15,425 nt of DNA from Pelagophyceae sp. CCMP2097. Lineage: Eukaryota > Sar > Pelagophyceae. This document shows, piece after piece, positions 8,238 to 15,425 of the stretch. Below the pieces are notes generated by a model. It made no database searches and was not told the DNA's origin. It saw only the letters and a program-made list of their open reading frames with translations. Within the stretch, counting starts at the first letter, position 1. Each line of letters begins with the position of its first letter. Position numbers and translations under genes: made by a program. Location: positions 717,789 through 733,213 of the forward strand of contig MU657166.1 of assembly GCA_026770575.1 (NCBI GenBank). The letters are read 5' to 3'.

Positions 8238-8363
8238 ACCACGCGCAACGACAGCACTACCCGGGTTCGACGCGCCGCGCTCGCCTTTAATCACACTTTC
8301 AAAGCAAAGACGCGGGATCTTAAAGAGGCTTCACACAGAGCACAAGGGAGGCGGCGTTTCCCG
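8238..8363. other. Convergent 3' gap between paralog B and MPP6
   Basis: 126 bases separate the two facing stop codons. No AATAAA or obvious hairpin is visible. The 3' UTRs of both transcripts must be very short or overlap. Confidence 0.6.
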
Positions 8364-9049
8364 TCAGTTCCGCCCGCCGCCGCCTCCAGCCTTGGATTTT
8401 TTCCTCTGCGAGATGTAGGATCGGAACTGGTCCGTGTCGTCCTCGGGCGCCGTGGCCGCGGGCTTGGCCCTAGGACGCGGCTCGATACACGCGGTCCGTT
8501 TGCGTTTGCGACGGTTTGACTCACGGCATGAGGCGGGCGTCGAACGAGGCGTCGAACTGCTTCTCGGCGTCCTCCATGGCCGGGTTGAAGCCCCCAAAGG
8601 ATCGGCGCCCGAAGAGCGTCGGCTCGGACGACTGCGACGACTTGCCCTTCTTCGGCGTCGGGGCCTAAGCCGAAGCGTCGAGGGCAGGAATACCATTGAA
8701 AGCATGAAAGGACGCACGCCGGGCGAGGCGAGCCCGCCTTCGTTTTGCGCCATGGTCTCCTCGGCGTCGGACCGCTTCTGCATGAATTTCATCTTCAGCA
8801 GGCTCTTGCTCATGGGCGACTTCAGGTCGGCGCCCTCGCTCTTCCGCCGCTTCTTCGACACGGGCGCGCCGGAAGGGACGGCCAGCGACCCCGGGGCCGC
8901 GGCGTCGTCCTCGATGCCGTCGCTCGACTACATAGCCGCCCTCGACTCAAGGTCTTACGAGATACATAGGCGCCGTCGATTGAAGGTCTTAAGAGACGGG
9001 GCGGACAGCGCCGTGGCAACGTCGCACGCACCCGCTTCTGGCGCGGCAT
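8364..9049 (-). CDS. MPHOSPH6: MPP6 (M-phase phosphoprotein 6), nuclear exosome cofactor
   Basis: MPP6 docks the MTR4 helicase on the nuclear RNA exosome and is needed for 5.8S rRNA 3' maturation. Exons on the minus strand: 9049-9032, 8927-8718, 8664-8525, 8469-8364 (157 aa; the human protein is about 160). All phases agree; donors are GTGCGT, GTGCGT and GTGAGT. The start ATG sits in a CCACCATG context and encodes MPRQKR, spliced to an acidic/basic leader. Two family signatures are present: SKSLLKMKFMQKR (46-58) and FGRRSFGGFNPAME (94-107). The C-terminus is Lys/Arg/Gly-rich. The first intron (104 nt) contains a tandem duplication. The gene is divergent from the V-ATPase subunit e gene and convergent with paralog B. 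Confidence 0.9.
8929..8996. repeat. 34-nt tandem duplication in MPP6 intron 1
   Basis: Two adjacent 34-nt units (8929-8962, 8963-8996) match at 29 of 34 positions. Read on the minus strand, each ends TATGTA. The copy next to exon 2 is followed by G, making the used TAG acceptor; the distal copy is followed by T, so its acceptor is absent. Confidence 0.85.
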
Positions 9050-9181
9050 GGTGGTGGGGAGCTTGGTCGACGGCCCGAGGACTTTTCTTGTCGCTAAATA
9101 TAAAGCGATCCGTTGAAAACGGCCCGTTGGATTAAGATTTTCCTGTAAAACTTCGTCGACTCGATTCATTCGAGTCCAACC
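9050..9181. promoter_or_regulatory. Shared divergent promoter of MPP6 and V-ATPase subunit e
   Basis: Only 132 bp separate the two divergent start codons. The region is AT-richer than its flanks and holds a TATA-like TAAATATAAAG (9095-9105) between inverted CGCT/AGCG arms. A perfect 7-bp inverted repeat GACTCGA/TCGAGTC (9158-9176, 5-nt loop) lies just upstream of the ATG at 9182. Function is inferred from position and composition. Confidence 0.55.
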
Positions 9182-9694
9182 ATGCCCCTCCCGGAGCCGG
9201 TCGCGCACGGCACGCTGGTGTTCGCAAGCGTCAGCGCGCCGGCGTCCCGCGTATCACCGGCGGACCGTGCGGCGGGCGCCTTCTCTTCAAAGGCGAGGGG
9301 CGAGGAGCCTCAGACGCAAAAAAACTCCACCGACGCCCGCCGCCGAGGAGCGCTCCCCGTGGATCGACGGCGCCGCCGCCGGGTTTGACGCGGTGCGCGT
9401 CTGCCTGTACGGTCGCGCTAGATCGTCGCGGCGCTTTCCGTAACGGTCATCTTCGGTCGATTGATCGGCCTCGTGAAGAAAGACGGCGCGCAAATATCGC
9501 TCGTCCTCGTCTCGCTCATGGGTTTCTGCATGTGGCTTCTGTGGTGCGTTTCACGCGGCGGGGGCGCCGCCCGGGCATCAGAATGGGTCGCCTTGAAAAG
9601 GAGCTTTGGCCGAGAATCGCATCCACGCAGGGTGTGCACCTGGATGCACCAATGGCATCCGCTCATCACGCCCATGTACCCCGACTCCGAGTGA
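9182..9694 (+). CDS. VMA9: V-type proton ATPase V0 subunit e
   Basis: Small membrane subunit of the V0 sector of the vacuolar proton pump. Exons 9182-9217, 9422-9543 and 9631-9694 join in phase to a 73-residue protein, the usual length of the family (about 70-81). Two transmembrane helices are visible: IVAALSVTVIFGRLIGLV and ISLVLVSLMGFCMWLLW. The second runs into the family C-terminus WMHQWHPLITP, comparable to the LAQMKPLIVP-type end of plant subunit e. The second intron has donor GTGCGT and acceptor GCAG. The first intron (204 nt, donor GTGTTC) is the weakest call, because another short first exon could exist between 9182 and 9421. It lies head-to-head with MPP6 and has no functional link to it. 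Confidence 0.85.
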
Positions 9695-10262
9695 GTGGCC
9701 GAGGCGCCGCAGCGCACGGAAGCTCGGGGCCGCGGCAGAGAAACACGCGCCGGCGCGCGCGCGGTGGCCCCGCGCGCGCGCGACCGCGAAGCACTCGGCC
9801 CGGCCCGCGGCGATGACGCGCGCGAGGACGCAAGTCGGCCCCAGCGCGCGACGCGCCCGCGGCGGCGATGTTGGGACCGCAGCCGGGGACGAGTCTAATC
9901 TAATTGAGGTCTGACCTTCGACTTTTTTTTCTCGATACGGCCACCGACCCGGGGAGGCGTCATTCACTTCGGGACCTCCTGGGACGGCGAGGAGGTCTCC
10001 TTGACTTCGACGGCGAAAACGACGTTTGGGAGAAAAAGGGGCATTTTCGTTCAAACGGGTGTCCTGCCTTGCCAGGCTTCCTTCTCGACGCGAGCGAGAG
10101 TCCTCTTCGGCGGCGGCGGAGGCGGTCCGAAAGCGGCCTCCCCGGCATCCACCGGGCGTCGCTCCGAAGCGCGCGGCCTCTTTTCCGGCGGTCGCTCGAG
10201 ACTTTCACAGAGGGCCCCCCGTCCTAGGGCAGGGCCTCGGTCCGGCGGCGGTCGCGCGCAAT
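9695..10262. other. Intergenic region upstream of the WD40 gene
   Basis: 568 bases without a supportable gene. Open frames here are Arg/Pro/Ala-rich and lack motifs. It contains the GC-alternating inverted repeat at 9753-9781 and a poly-T run near 9923. The frame of WD40 exon 1 is open upstream to about 10026 but has no ATG before 10263. Confidence 0.55.
9753..9781. repeat. Alternating GC inverted repeat
   Basis: Arms of 12 bp (9753-9764 and 9770-9781), alternating G and C for most of their length, surround a 5-nt loop TGGCC. Such sequence can adopt Z-DNA or cruciform structure. Confidence 0.75.
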
Positions 10263-13200
10263 ATGCTGCAGCTCGGCAAGGTGCTGGGCCTGACGACGCG
10301 GCACAACGCGGCGCTGGCGGTGCACCCCAAGTCTGGCGAGATTGCATACGCCGCCGGGGCGGTTGTAGTGGTCTACAGCGCTCGGAAGAACAGACAGACC
10401 AAGCACTACGTCGCCCAGGCCGCCCTCGCGTGAGCCTTTATACGTTGATGGGGAAATCCATAAGGGGTTTGCCCAAGACGTTGCGCCTAGGTGCTGCGCG
10501 TTCTCGCACGACGGCGTGCTCCTGGCGGCGGGCGAGCGAGGCCCGGCGGCGCTCGTCTGGGTCTGGAACACGGCGTCGGGTCTCGTCCTCGCCTCGTTGA
10601 AGGCGCACCGCGGCGGCGTCGGGTCGTTGTCCTTCTCGCCGACGGAAGCAACGACGTTCGTCACCGTCGGCTTCAAGGAAGATGGCAAGCTCACCGTCTG
10701 GGTGCGTACGGTCTCGTGTCGATAAGGCGAATCCCAGAGGGTTTATTGCTTTGGGAAACATCACCCACCCCGTTTAGGACGTGGCCGGCGCGGAGCACGG
10801 CACGGCGGCGCGCGTCCTCGGCCGCGGCGGCCTCGGGGCGGGCAAGCACGGGTCCTACAAGGTTTATGCGGCGTGCTGGAGCAGCGACGGTTTGACGGTG
10901 GTGACTTGCGGCGAGCGGGGCGTTGTGTTTTACGACTTTCCCGAGGGGTGCAACGCCGAAGAGCTTCGCGCCGGCCACGCGGCCACGCGCCTCGCGTCGC
11001 TCGAGTCGCGCACCTTCCGCGACGTTGTCGTCGTCGACGACCGCGCATTTACGGTGACGGACCGAGGCGAGCTGGCAGTGTTTTCGGTTTCCAAGCGTCT
11101 CTTGGAGCGCTATCTTAGCCTTGAAGCCGAGGGCGCTTTCGCGGTGAGCGTCGTCGGCGGCCAAGTCGCAGTCGGCTGCGCGGACGGCGTCGCACGGTTG
11201 TTCGAGGCAGACGACCTCAAGCGAGGATGCGGCGCCCCGCTCCTCGGAGGAGCAAGATGCAAAGTGGGGAGTGACCCGAACAAAATTTTCATTCTCTCCC
11301 CCGATCGATGCCTAGGTACGCTGAGACGCTGCCGCGTCCCATGGCGCTGGGCAAGTTGAACGCGACGACGCAGACCCCCGACGGCGCGGACGCGGCGAAT
11401 GCGGCTCTATCGCCGGACCGCTTCCCGGCGGCGCTGGCGGTGCGCTTCGCCAAGGAGGCGGCGTCGACGCGCGTCGTCTGCGTCTACGCGGACAAGTCGC
11501 TCTTCGTGTGGGAAGTGTTGGACGAGCCGCGGGGCGCGATCGGGAAATACCGGTCTTTCCTCCACCACGCCGACGGCATCCGCGACCTGCAGTGCCTCTC
11601 GAGCCGCGCCGTCGGCGAAACCGACGCGCCGCCGTTTCCAGACGGGGCAGTGGTGACATGTTCCGCAGACGGTTCAATAAGGTGCTTCGACCTCGAGGCT
11701 GGTACGGCTAACGGCCGCGGCCTCACCAAGCTGCGCCAGCGCGCGCGCCGAAACATCTACTCTCGCGAGATGCTCCAGGCCGCGAGGGTGCCCGACTTTG
11801 ACACAAATAGCGCCGCACGGCAGCAGGCGCGCGAGCTGCCCGACTTGGAGGCGGCGCCAGACGTCGGCGCCAAGGCCGCGGACGGCACGGCGGCGCCGCG
11901 GACGTTGGCCGTGCGCCCCGGGTTCGGCGAGATTGCGGTCGGCGATGGCCGTGGGCGGGTGTTGGTCTACGACGCTTCAAGTATGGAGACCTCACACCAG
12001 ATCAAAGCCCACTCCTCACAAGTCCTCGACGCCCAGTACTCCACGACGGGGCTCCTTGCCACCGCCGGCAAAGACGGTGCGCCTCGTAGGAAGGTTGTGG
12101 TCTCTTCTATGATGATGCAAGCTTGTCAAAGCAAACGTAGGCCTCATCCACGTCTTCGACGCGGACGCGGGCTACGCCTTGCTGCAGACGCTGGAGAACC
12201 ACGGCACGGCGAGCGTGACGGCGGTGCGCTTCAGTACCGAAGGCTCTAAGCTTTTCAGCTGCGGCGGCGACGCCACTTTAGCCTTTTGCTCAGTCGAGGC
12301 GCGCGGCAGCGACCGCCTCGTGCGCCGCTACCGCACGGTGCGCGTCCAGGGCGACGCGACTCTGGGCGCCGTGGACGCGACGTCGAAGCACGTGGTCACC
12401 GCGGGGCGCCGTTTGGACATTTGGAGCATGGCTGGAAAACGCCGGTCCTCTAACAATATCGTGACAAAGGCGTCGCCGGAGCTGGAGGTGCACAAGTTCG
12501 CCATCAACGAGGCGGGCACGTACGTCGCAGCTTGCTGCTTGGACCGTACCGTTCGAATCTTCGACTTTTACTCGGGCGCGCTGCTGGCGACGGCGGCGGG
12601 CCATGGAGACGTGGTGCACTGCGTCCGTTTCTCCGCCTGCGGCACCAAGCTCTTAACCGCCGGTGCAGATGCCTGCATCATGTCGTGGAACATTGCCCCA
12701 GAGCTCTGCAAGGTTGCTGCCGAAAGGCTCGCCGAGATCGACGCGCGCAAGACTTGCGCGCCGTCGCCGGAGAAGAAGGCGCGGCCCGAGCAGGACTTGC
12801 CCGCGAGCCGCGCGGCGTCGCCGGCGAATTCGCCCGCACGGTTGCCGCCGGACTTTTCCCCGTCGGCCCCGGTGCCCGCGTGGGCCGCGACCAAGCCGGC
12901 GCGCGCGTCGGTCGCGGGCGAGAAGTACGCGCCGCGCGGCAAGTGGGCCGAGTTCGCCGCCGGCGAGCCGACGCCCGACGACGATCTGGCTGACATGGTC
13001 GAAGGAGGAGATGACGTCATCGTATGCGACGTCGACGACGAGGAAGACGACGACGTCGCCGCGCTCAAGCTGCCCGCCGCCGCGAAATGCGACGACCGCG
13101 ACGCGCTCTCGCTGTCCGCCTCGTTCCGTGGCTTAAGGCAGGAACGAGCTGCTTTGAAGGCTCGTCACAAGGGACAAGAGACGACCGCAGCTCTGGAAAA

Positions 13201-14056
13201 CATGCGAGCAAGGCTCACGGCCATGGGTATCCTCAAAGAGGACGCCGCCGAGGCGCCGGTTAGTGTATTGTTCAAGGCTGAGTCGCCGTCAAAGGACGAA
13301 GACGCAAAGGCCGCCGCGGAACCCGCTCCGGCGGATGAGGCTGCGGCCGTCGAAGAAGAGGCCTTTGATGCCGAGCCGGCCCTGGAGCCGGAGGCGTTTT
13401 TTTCAGAGGCGGCACGCGCCGAGCCAGACGCTGCTGAGGCGCCGCAGCGTCGCGCCTTCGCAGATTGTCGCGCCGAGGCGCCGCCAGCGACGCCGCGGCC
13501 GTCCGCGGACCACCCGCCGCCGCCGCCGCTCCTTCGCGAGACGCGCACGCCCTTCGCCGGCGCCCTGGGCGCCGCGGAACGCCCGCACCTCGCGTCGCTC
13601 GAGACGCAGACGCCGCCGCGGCCCGGGACGGCCGTGCGGACCAAGGACGCGTACGACGCCGCGCTCGGCGAGCTGCGCGCGGCGGCGCAGCGCGCGCTCG
13701 AGCTCTACGCCGAGCTCGAATCCGTGCCGCCGGCGACGCCGCTACTGCACCGCGCGGACGCGTCCGCCGACGCCTCCGCGGGCGACGTGCTCTCGGAATA
13801 TCGCGAGAGCTTTGCGGGCATCAACGAGCACCTCTCTCGCGCGCTGCCCGCCGAGGCCTTTCCGAACCGCGCCGCGGACCGGCGTTTGGACGCGGTCAAC
13901 GCGAGCGCGTTCCCCGCGTGGCCGCCTTCGCGGCCGGGCACGGCGCCGGCGCCGCCCGACCTGCACGCGCACATCGCGCCCTACCTCGAGCACTACTCGG
14001 AGTTGTTGCTTGAGCACATGGAGAAGAAGATGCTCGATCGGTCCGCGTCGCGCTAG
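10263..14056 (+). CDS. WDR62: WDR62/MABP1-like WD40-repeat protein
   Basis: Orthologs are large WD40 scaffold proteins at spindle poles and basal bodies that also bind JNK pathway kinases in animals. Exons: 10263-10429, 10491-10701, 10778-11263, 11326-12076, 12141-14056 (1176 aa; human relatives about 1500). Family-specific matches: LGKVLGLTT near the start, AYAAGAVVVVYSARKNRQ, GCADGVARLF, TLPRPMALG and RNIYSREML; general WD40 blades include AGKDGLIHVFD and CLDRTVRIFDF. After two beta-propellers (to about residue 715) comes a long disordered Pro/Ala/Glu-rich tail with an acidic patch (VCDVDDEEDDDV). It ends in a helix HYSELLLEHMEKK, suitable for dimerisation as in WDR62. The intron 11264-11325 is uncertain: a better-looking acceptor CTAG at 11314-11315 is out of frame with available donors. 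The other junctions are clean. Centrosomal or flagellar role is inferred from the family. Confidence 0.85.
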
Positions 14057-14419
14057 AGACGACTTAAGAGAGCGTTTTTTTAAGAATGTCGGCAGCCCGG
14101 GCCGCGGTGTTGCGCTCCTTAATTTGCTGGGAGGTGGATGCATCTATCGGGTAGTTAAGGGAGTAGAATCGCGTGGTGAGCTTAATTTTGTCATTCGGCC
14201 GCGTTTAACCGCGTCTAGGCCATTTTAAGGTCGGTATCTCTTCAGGGGTGGCGCCCACGACCAAATTGACCATCCAGGCAGGTCCGGCGTCGAAAACTGT
14301 GGTGATAATGTATAAGAATCCCCAGCCGCTGCCCTCTCTCCGCCGCCTGCGGTGTCGTCGAAAGGTGCTATTATTGAAAACGACATACATTTTAGCTTTT
14401 CCTCCCTTCAATGTGATTT

Positions 14420-14482
14420 CGTGCCTGCCGGCGGATTCGACGGTCTTGCTAAGAAAGACCGTCGAATCCGCCGGCAGGCACG
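14420..14482. repeat. Perfect 28-bp inverted repeat with 7-nt loop
   Basis: Arm 14420-14447 begins CGTGCCTGCCGGCGGATTCG; arm 14455-14482 is its exact reverse complement; the loop is GCTAAGA. It is not followed by a T run, so it is not a bacterial-type terminator. It could be the core of a foldback/MITE element, a structured RNA or a recombination product. Confidence 0.92.
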
Positions 14483-14671
14483 CTCTCGGGCATCAGGGAA
14501 AAAGGCTCTAATATCACTCGAAGGATCAGATTTATTTCATTCCTATTTTAGCTCGTTTTTACATCCTGAGATTTGGGCGAAAACCCCGTTGGAAAGCCGC
14601 GTTCCGCCACGACGTTGCACGGCCAAGCCGGCCATCTTCGTCCTTGCGGGCAGGTTTTTAGACCGCGACCC

Positions 14672-14703
14672 GGTCCAAGCTTGGCGCGCGCCGAGCTTGG
14701 ACC
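14672..14703. repeat. Palindrome upstream of the last gene
   Basis: Arms GGTCCAAGCT (14672-14681) and AGCTTGGACC (14694-14703) enclose a GC-rich spacer that is itself nearly self-complementary. It ends 6 bases before the ATG at 14710, so it may form a 5' UTR hairpin or a binding site. Confidence 0.75.
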
Positions 14704-14709
14704 AGGACC

Positions 14710-15338
14710 ATGGTAGAGGAGCACAGGAACAAGCGGCCAACCACCGGTGCGACCGCGCAGTCTCGCGTGGTCGGCGCCGTCCAGACGTCCCCCGGCCTGC
14801 CGACGAGCCCGTGGTGCTCGCGACGAGCGCGGCCGTCGTGCTGCCGGGGCGCAGTGTTGGGTGGGGAGTTACAAGGCGCCTCGCGGCGCGCTGCAGGAGC
14901 GCGAAACAGCTGGCGTTCGTTGTCGCCTGCCACGCGGTCGGCGAGCTCGAGGGCAAGACGACGAAGATTTCGCCGGACCGCGCAGTTCAATTGATGCGCG
15001 AGGTCGGGTCTACGGAGGTTGCGACGCAGTACGGCAAAAGGGTACCCTACTTTATGCAGGCGGCCGGAGAGTCTGGCAGGACGTCTGCTCGCCGCTTTGG
15101 GCGGCTCGAGCTGATGGACGCTGACGAGTTCACGCAGTATTTTGGGAAGACGGCGGCCAAGTTGGGGGACCAGCTGAAGCGGCGTAAGGGCCCCGCAGGG
15201 GCCGGCGCCTATTACTATCTAAGGATTTTTCAACTAGAGAGAACGTTTGTTTGTTCAGGGCCCCGTAGAAGCCGGCTGCTAATACTATTTAATGATTTTT
15301 TGGTTCGTAACTGTCAAAAAAACTTTTCAGACTGGTGA
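14710..15338 (+). CDS. Unrecognised protein, 3' end unresolved
   Basis: The ATG at 14710 has a strong eukaryotic context (GACCATGG). Exon 14710-14746 (MVEEHRNKRPTT) joins in phase through a 38-nt intron (14747-14784, donor GTGCGA, acceptor CCAG) to a long frame. This reads DVPRPADEPVVLATSAAVVL and, further on, AKQLAFVVACHAVGELEGKT and DRAVQLMREVGSTEVATQYG, then RRFGRLELMDADEFTQYFGK before ending near AAKLGDQLKRRK. The segment 14848-14897 looks less like coding sequence and may hide another intron. A strong donor GTAAGG at 15184 follows LKRR, so the open frame to the TGA at 15336-15338 may not be the true end. The protein appears soluble, mixed charged and helical, and I do not recognise the family. 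Confidence 0.5.
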
Positions 15339-15425
15339 TATTTTTGTTCGTTGGTTGCCATGATTGAACTTACCTGCTCGTTCGCGCATAGGGCCCCGCA
15401 GGGGCCGGCACCTATTACTATCTAA
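15187..15425. repeat. Three copies of a 36-nt repeat
   Basis: Copies at 15187-15222, 15257-15292 and 15390-15425 (the last reaches the window edge). Each starts AGGGCCCCG and ends near ACTAT(C/T)TAA. Copies 1 and 3 differ at one base; copy 2 is more diverged. Copies 2 and 3 follow TTC and CGCAT so that each begins with an acceptor-like CAG or TAG. Confidence 0.88.

Larger units (their letters stand above)
14057..14709. other. Spacer between WD40 gene and the last gene
   Basis: About 650 bases with lower GC in places. It holds the 28-bp inverted repeat at 14420-14482 and a palindrome at 14672-14703. Both strands carry 60-90-residue open frames around 14205-14511 that look protein-like, but neither has a recognisable motif or a convincing start. 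Confidence 0.5.

Noticed and set aside
8434..9135. Plus-strand 233-codon open frame
   Set aside because: Shadow of MPP6, whose minus-strand exons join in phase and carry both family signatures.
13263..14228. 321-codon plus-strand open frame in another phase of the WD40 tail
   Set aside because: Almost pure Arg/Pro/Ser/Thr, typical of a shifted frame in GC-rich DNA.
14205..14411. Minus-strand open frame with hydrophobic, protein-like translation
   Set aside because: The opposite strand reads equally plausibly, neither has motifs, and start contexts are weak.
14420..14482. Rho-independent terminator
   Set aside because: No T run follows the hairpin and the genome context is eukaryotic.
1..15425. 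tRNA or rRNA genes
   Set aside because: No cloverleaf with the conserved T-arm and D-arm bases and no rRNA-like segment was noticed; a covariance-model scan was not possible.

Overview
The window looks like nuclear DNA from a gene-dense, GC-rich eukaryotic microbe, probably a microalga or other flagellate protist. The reasons are split genes with very short spliceosomal introns (mostly 38-130 nt, GT...AG), eukaryote-only proteins (MPP6 exosome cofactor, V-ATPase subunit e, WDR62/MABP1-type WD40 protein, UPF1-like helicase) and start contexts such as CCACCATG. A pelagophyte-like stramenopile is my best guess from GC content and intron style, but this is inference. No operons, ribosome-binding sites or bacterial features are present. 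All exon structures were derived by hand from reading-frame continuity, splice sites and family motifs.

Layout, left to right. (1) 1-198: an open frame entering from the left edge, less GC-rich than the rest, ending shortly before an (ATT)n run; possibly the 3' end of a retroelement. (2) 334-1343 (+): six-exon TadA-type deaminase. (3) 1787-4426 (+): intronless UPF1-like SF1 helicase. (4) 4653-6232 (+) and (5) 6544-8237 (+): two tandem paralogs, each a four-helix membrane protein resembling the Orai calcium channel with a PH domain at its C-terminus. (6) 8364-9049 (-): four-exon MPP6. (7) 9182-9694 (+): three-exon V-ATPase V0 subunit e, divergent from MPP6 across 132 bp. (8) 10263-14056 (+): five-exon WDR62/MABP1-like WD40 protein. 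(9) 14057-14709: spacer with a perfect 28-bp inverted repeat and a palindrome. (10) 14710 to about 15338 (+): unrecognised gene with unresolved 3' end, followed by three copies of a 36-nt repeat that run to the window edge.

Two things stand out. First, the tandem Orai-like/PH paralogs share intron position, an N-terminal MIQA motif, the loop motif GPxLAIRG and a GWxxxPP motif at the end of helix 3 that resembles the CWVKF of animal Orai. They would couple a candidate Ca2+ channel to a phosphoinositide-binding module in one chain. Second, about a quarter of the introns contain short tandem duplications (14-39 nt units). Several span the 3' splice site, so the acceptor and the first exon bases are present twice; in the two clearest cases the upstream acceptor AG has been lost. 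Donor sites also favour GTGCGN over the usual GTRAGT.

The remaining genes are housekeeping functions (tRNA or base deamination, RNA surveillance, exosome, proton pump, centrosome/flagellum) with no evident shared pathway.
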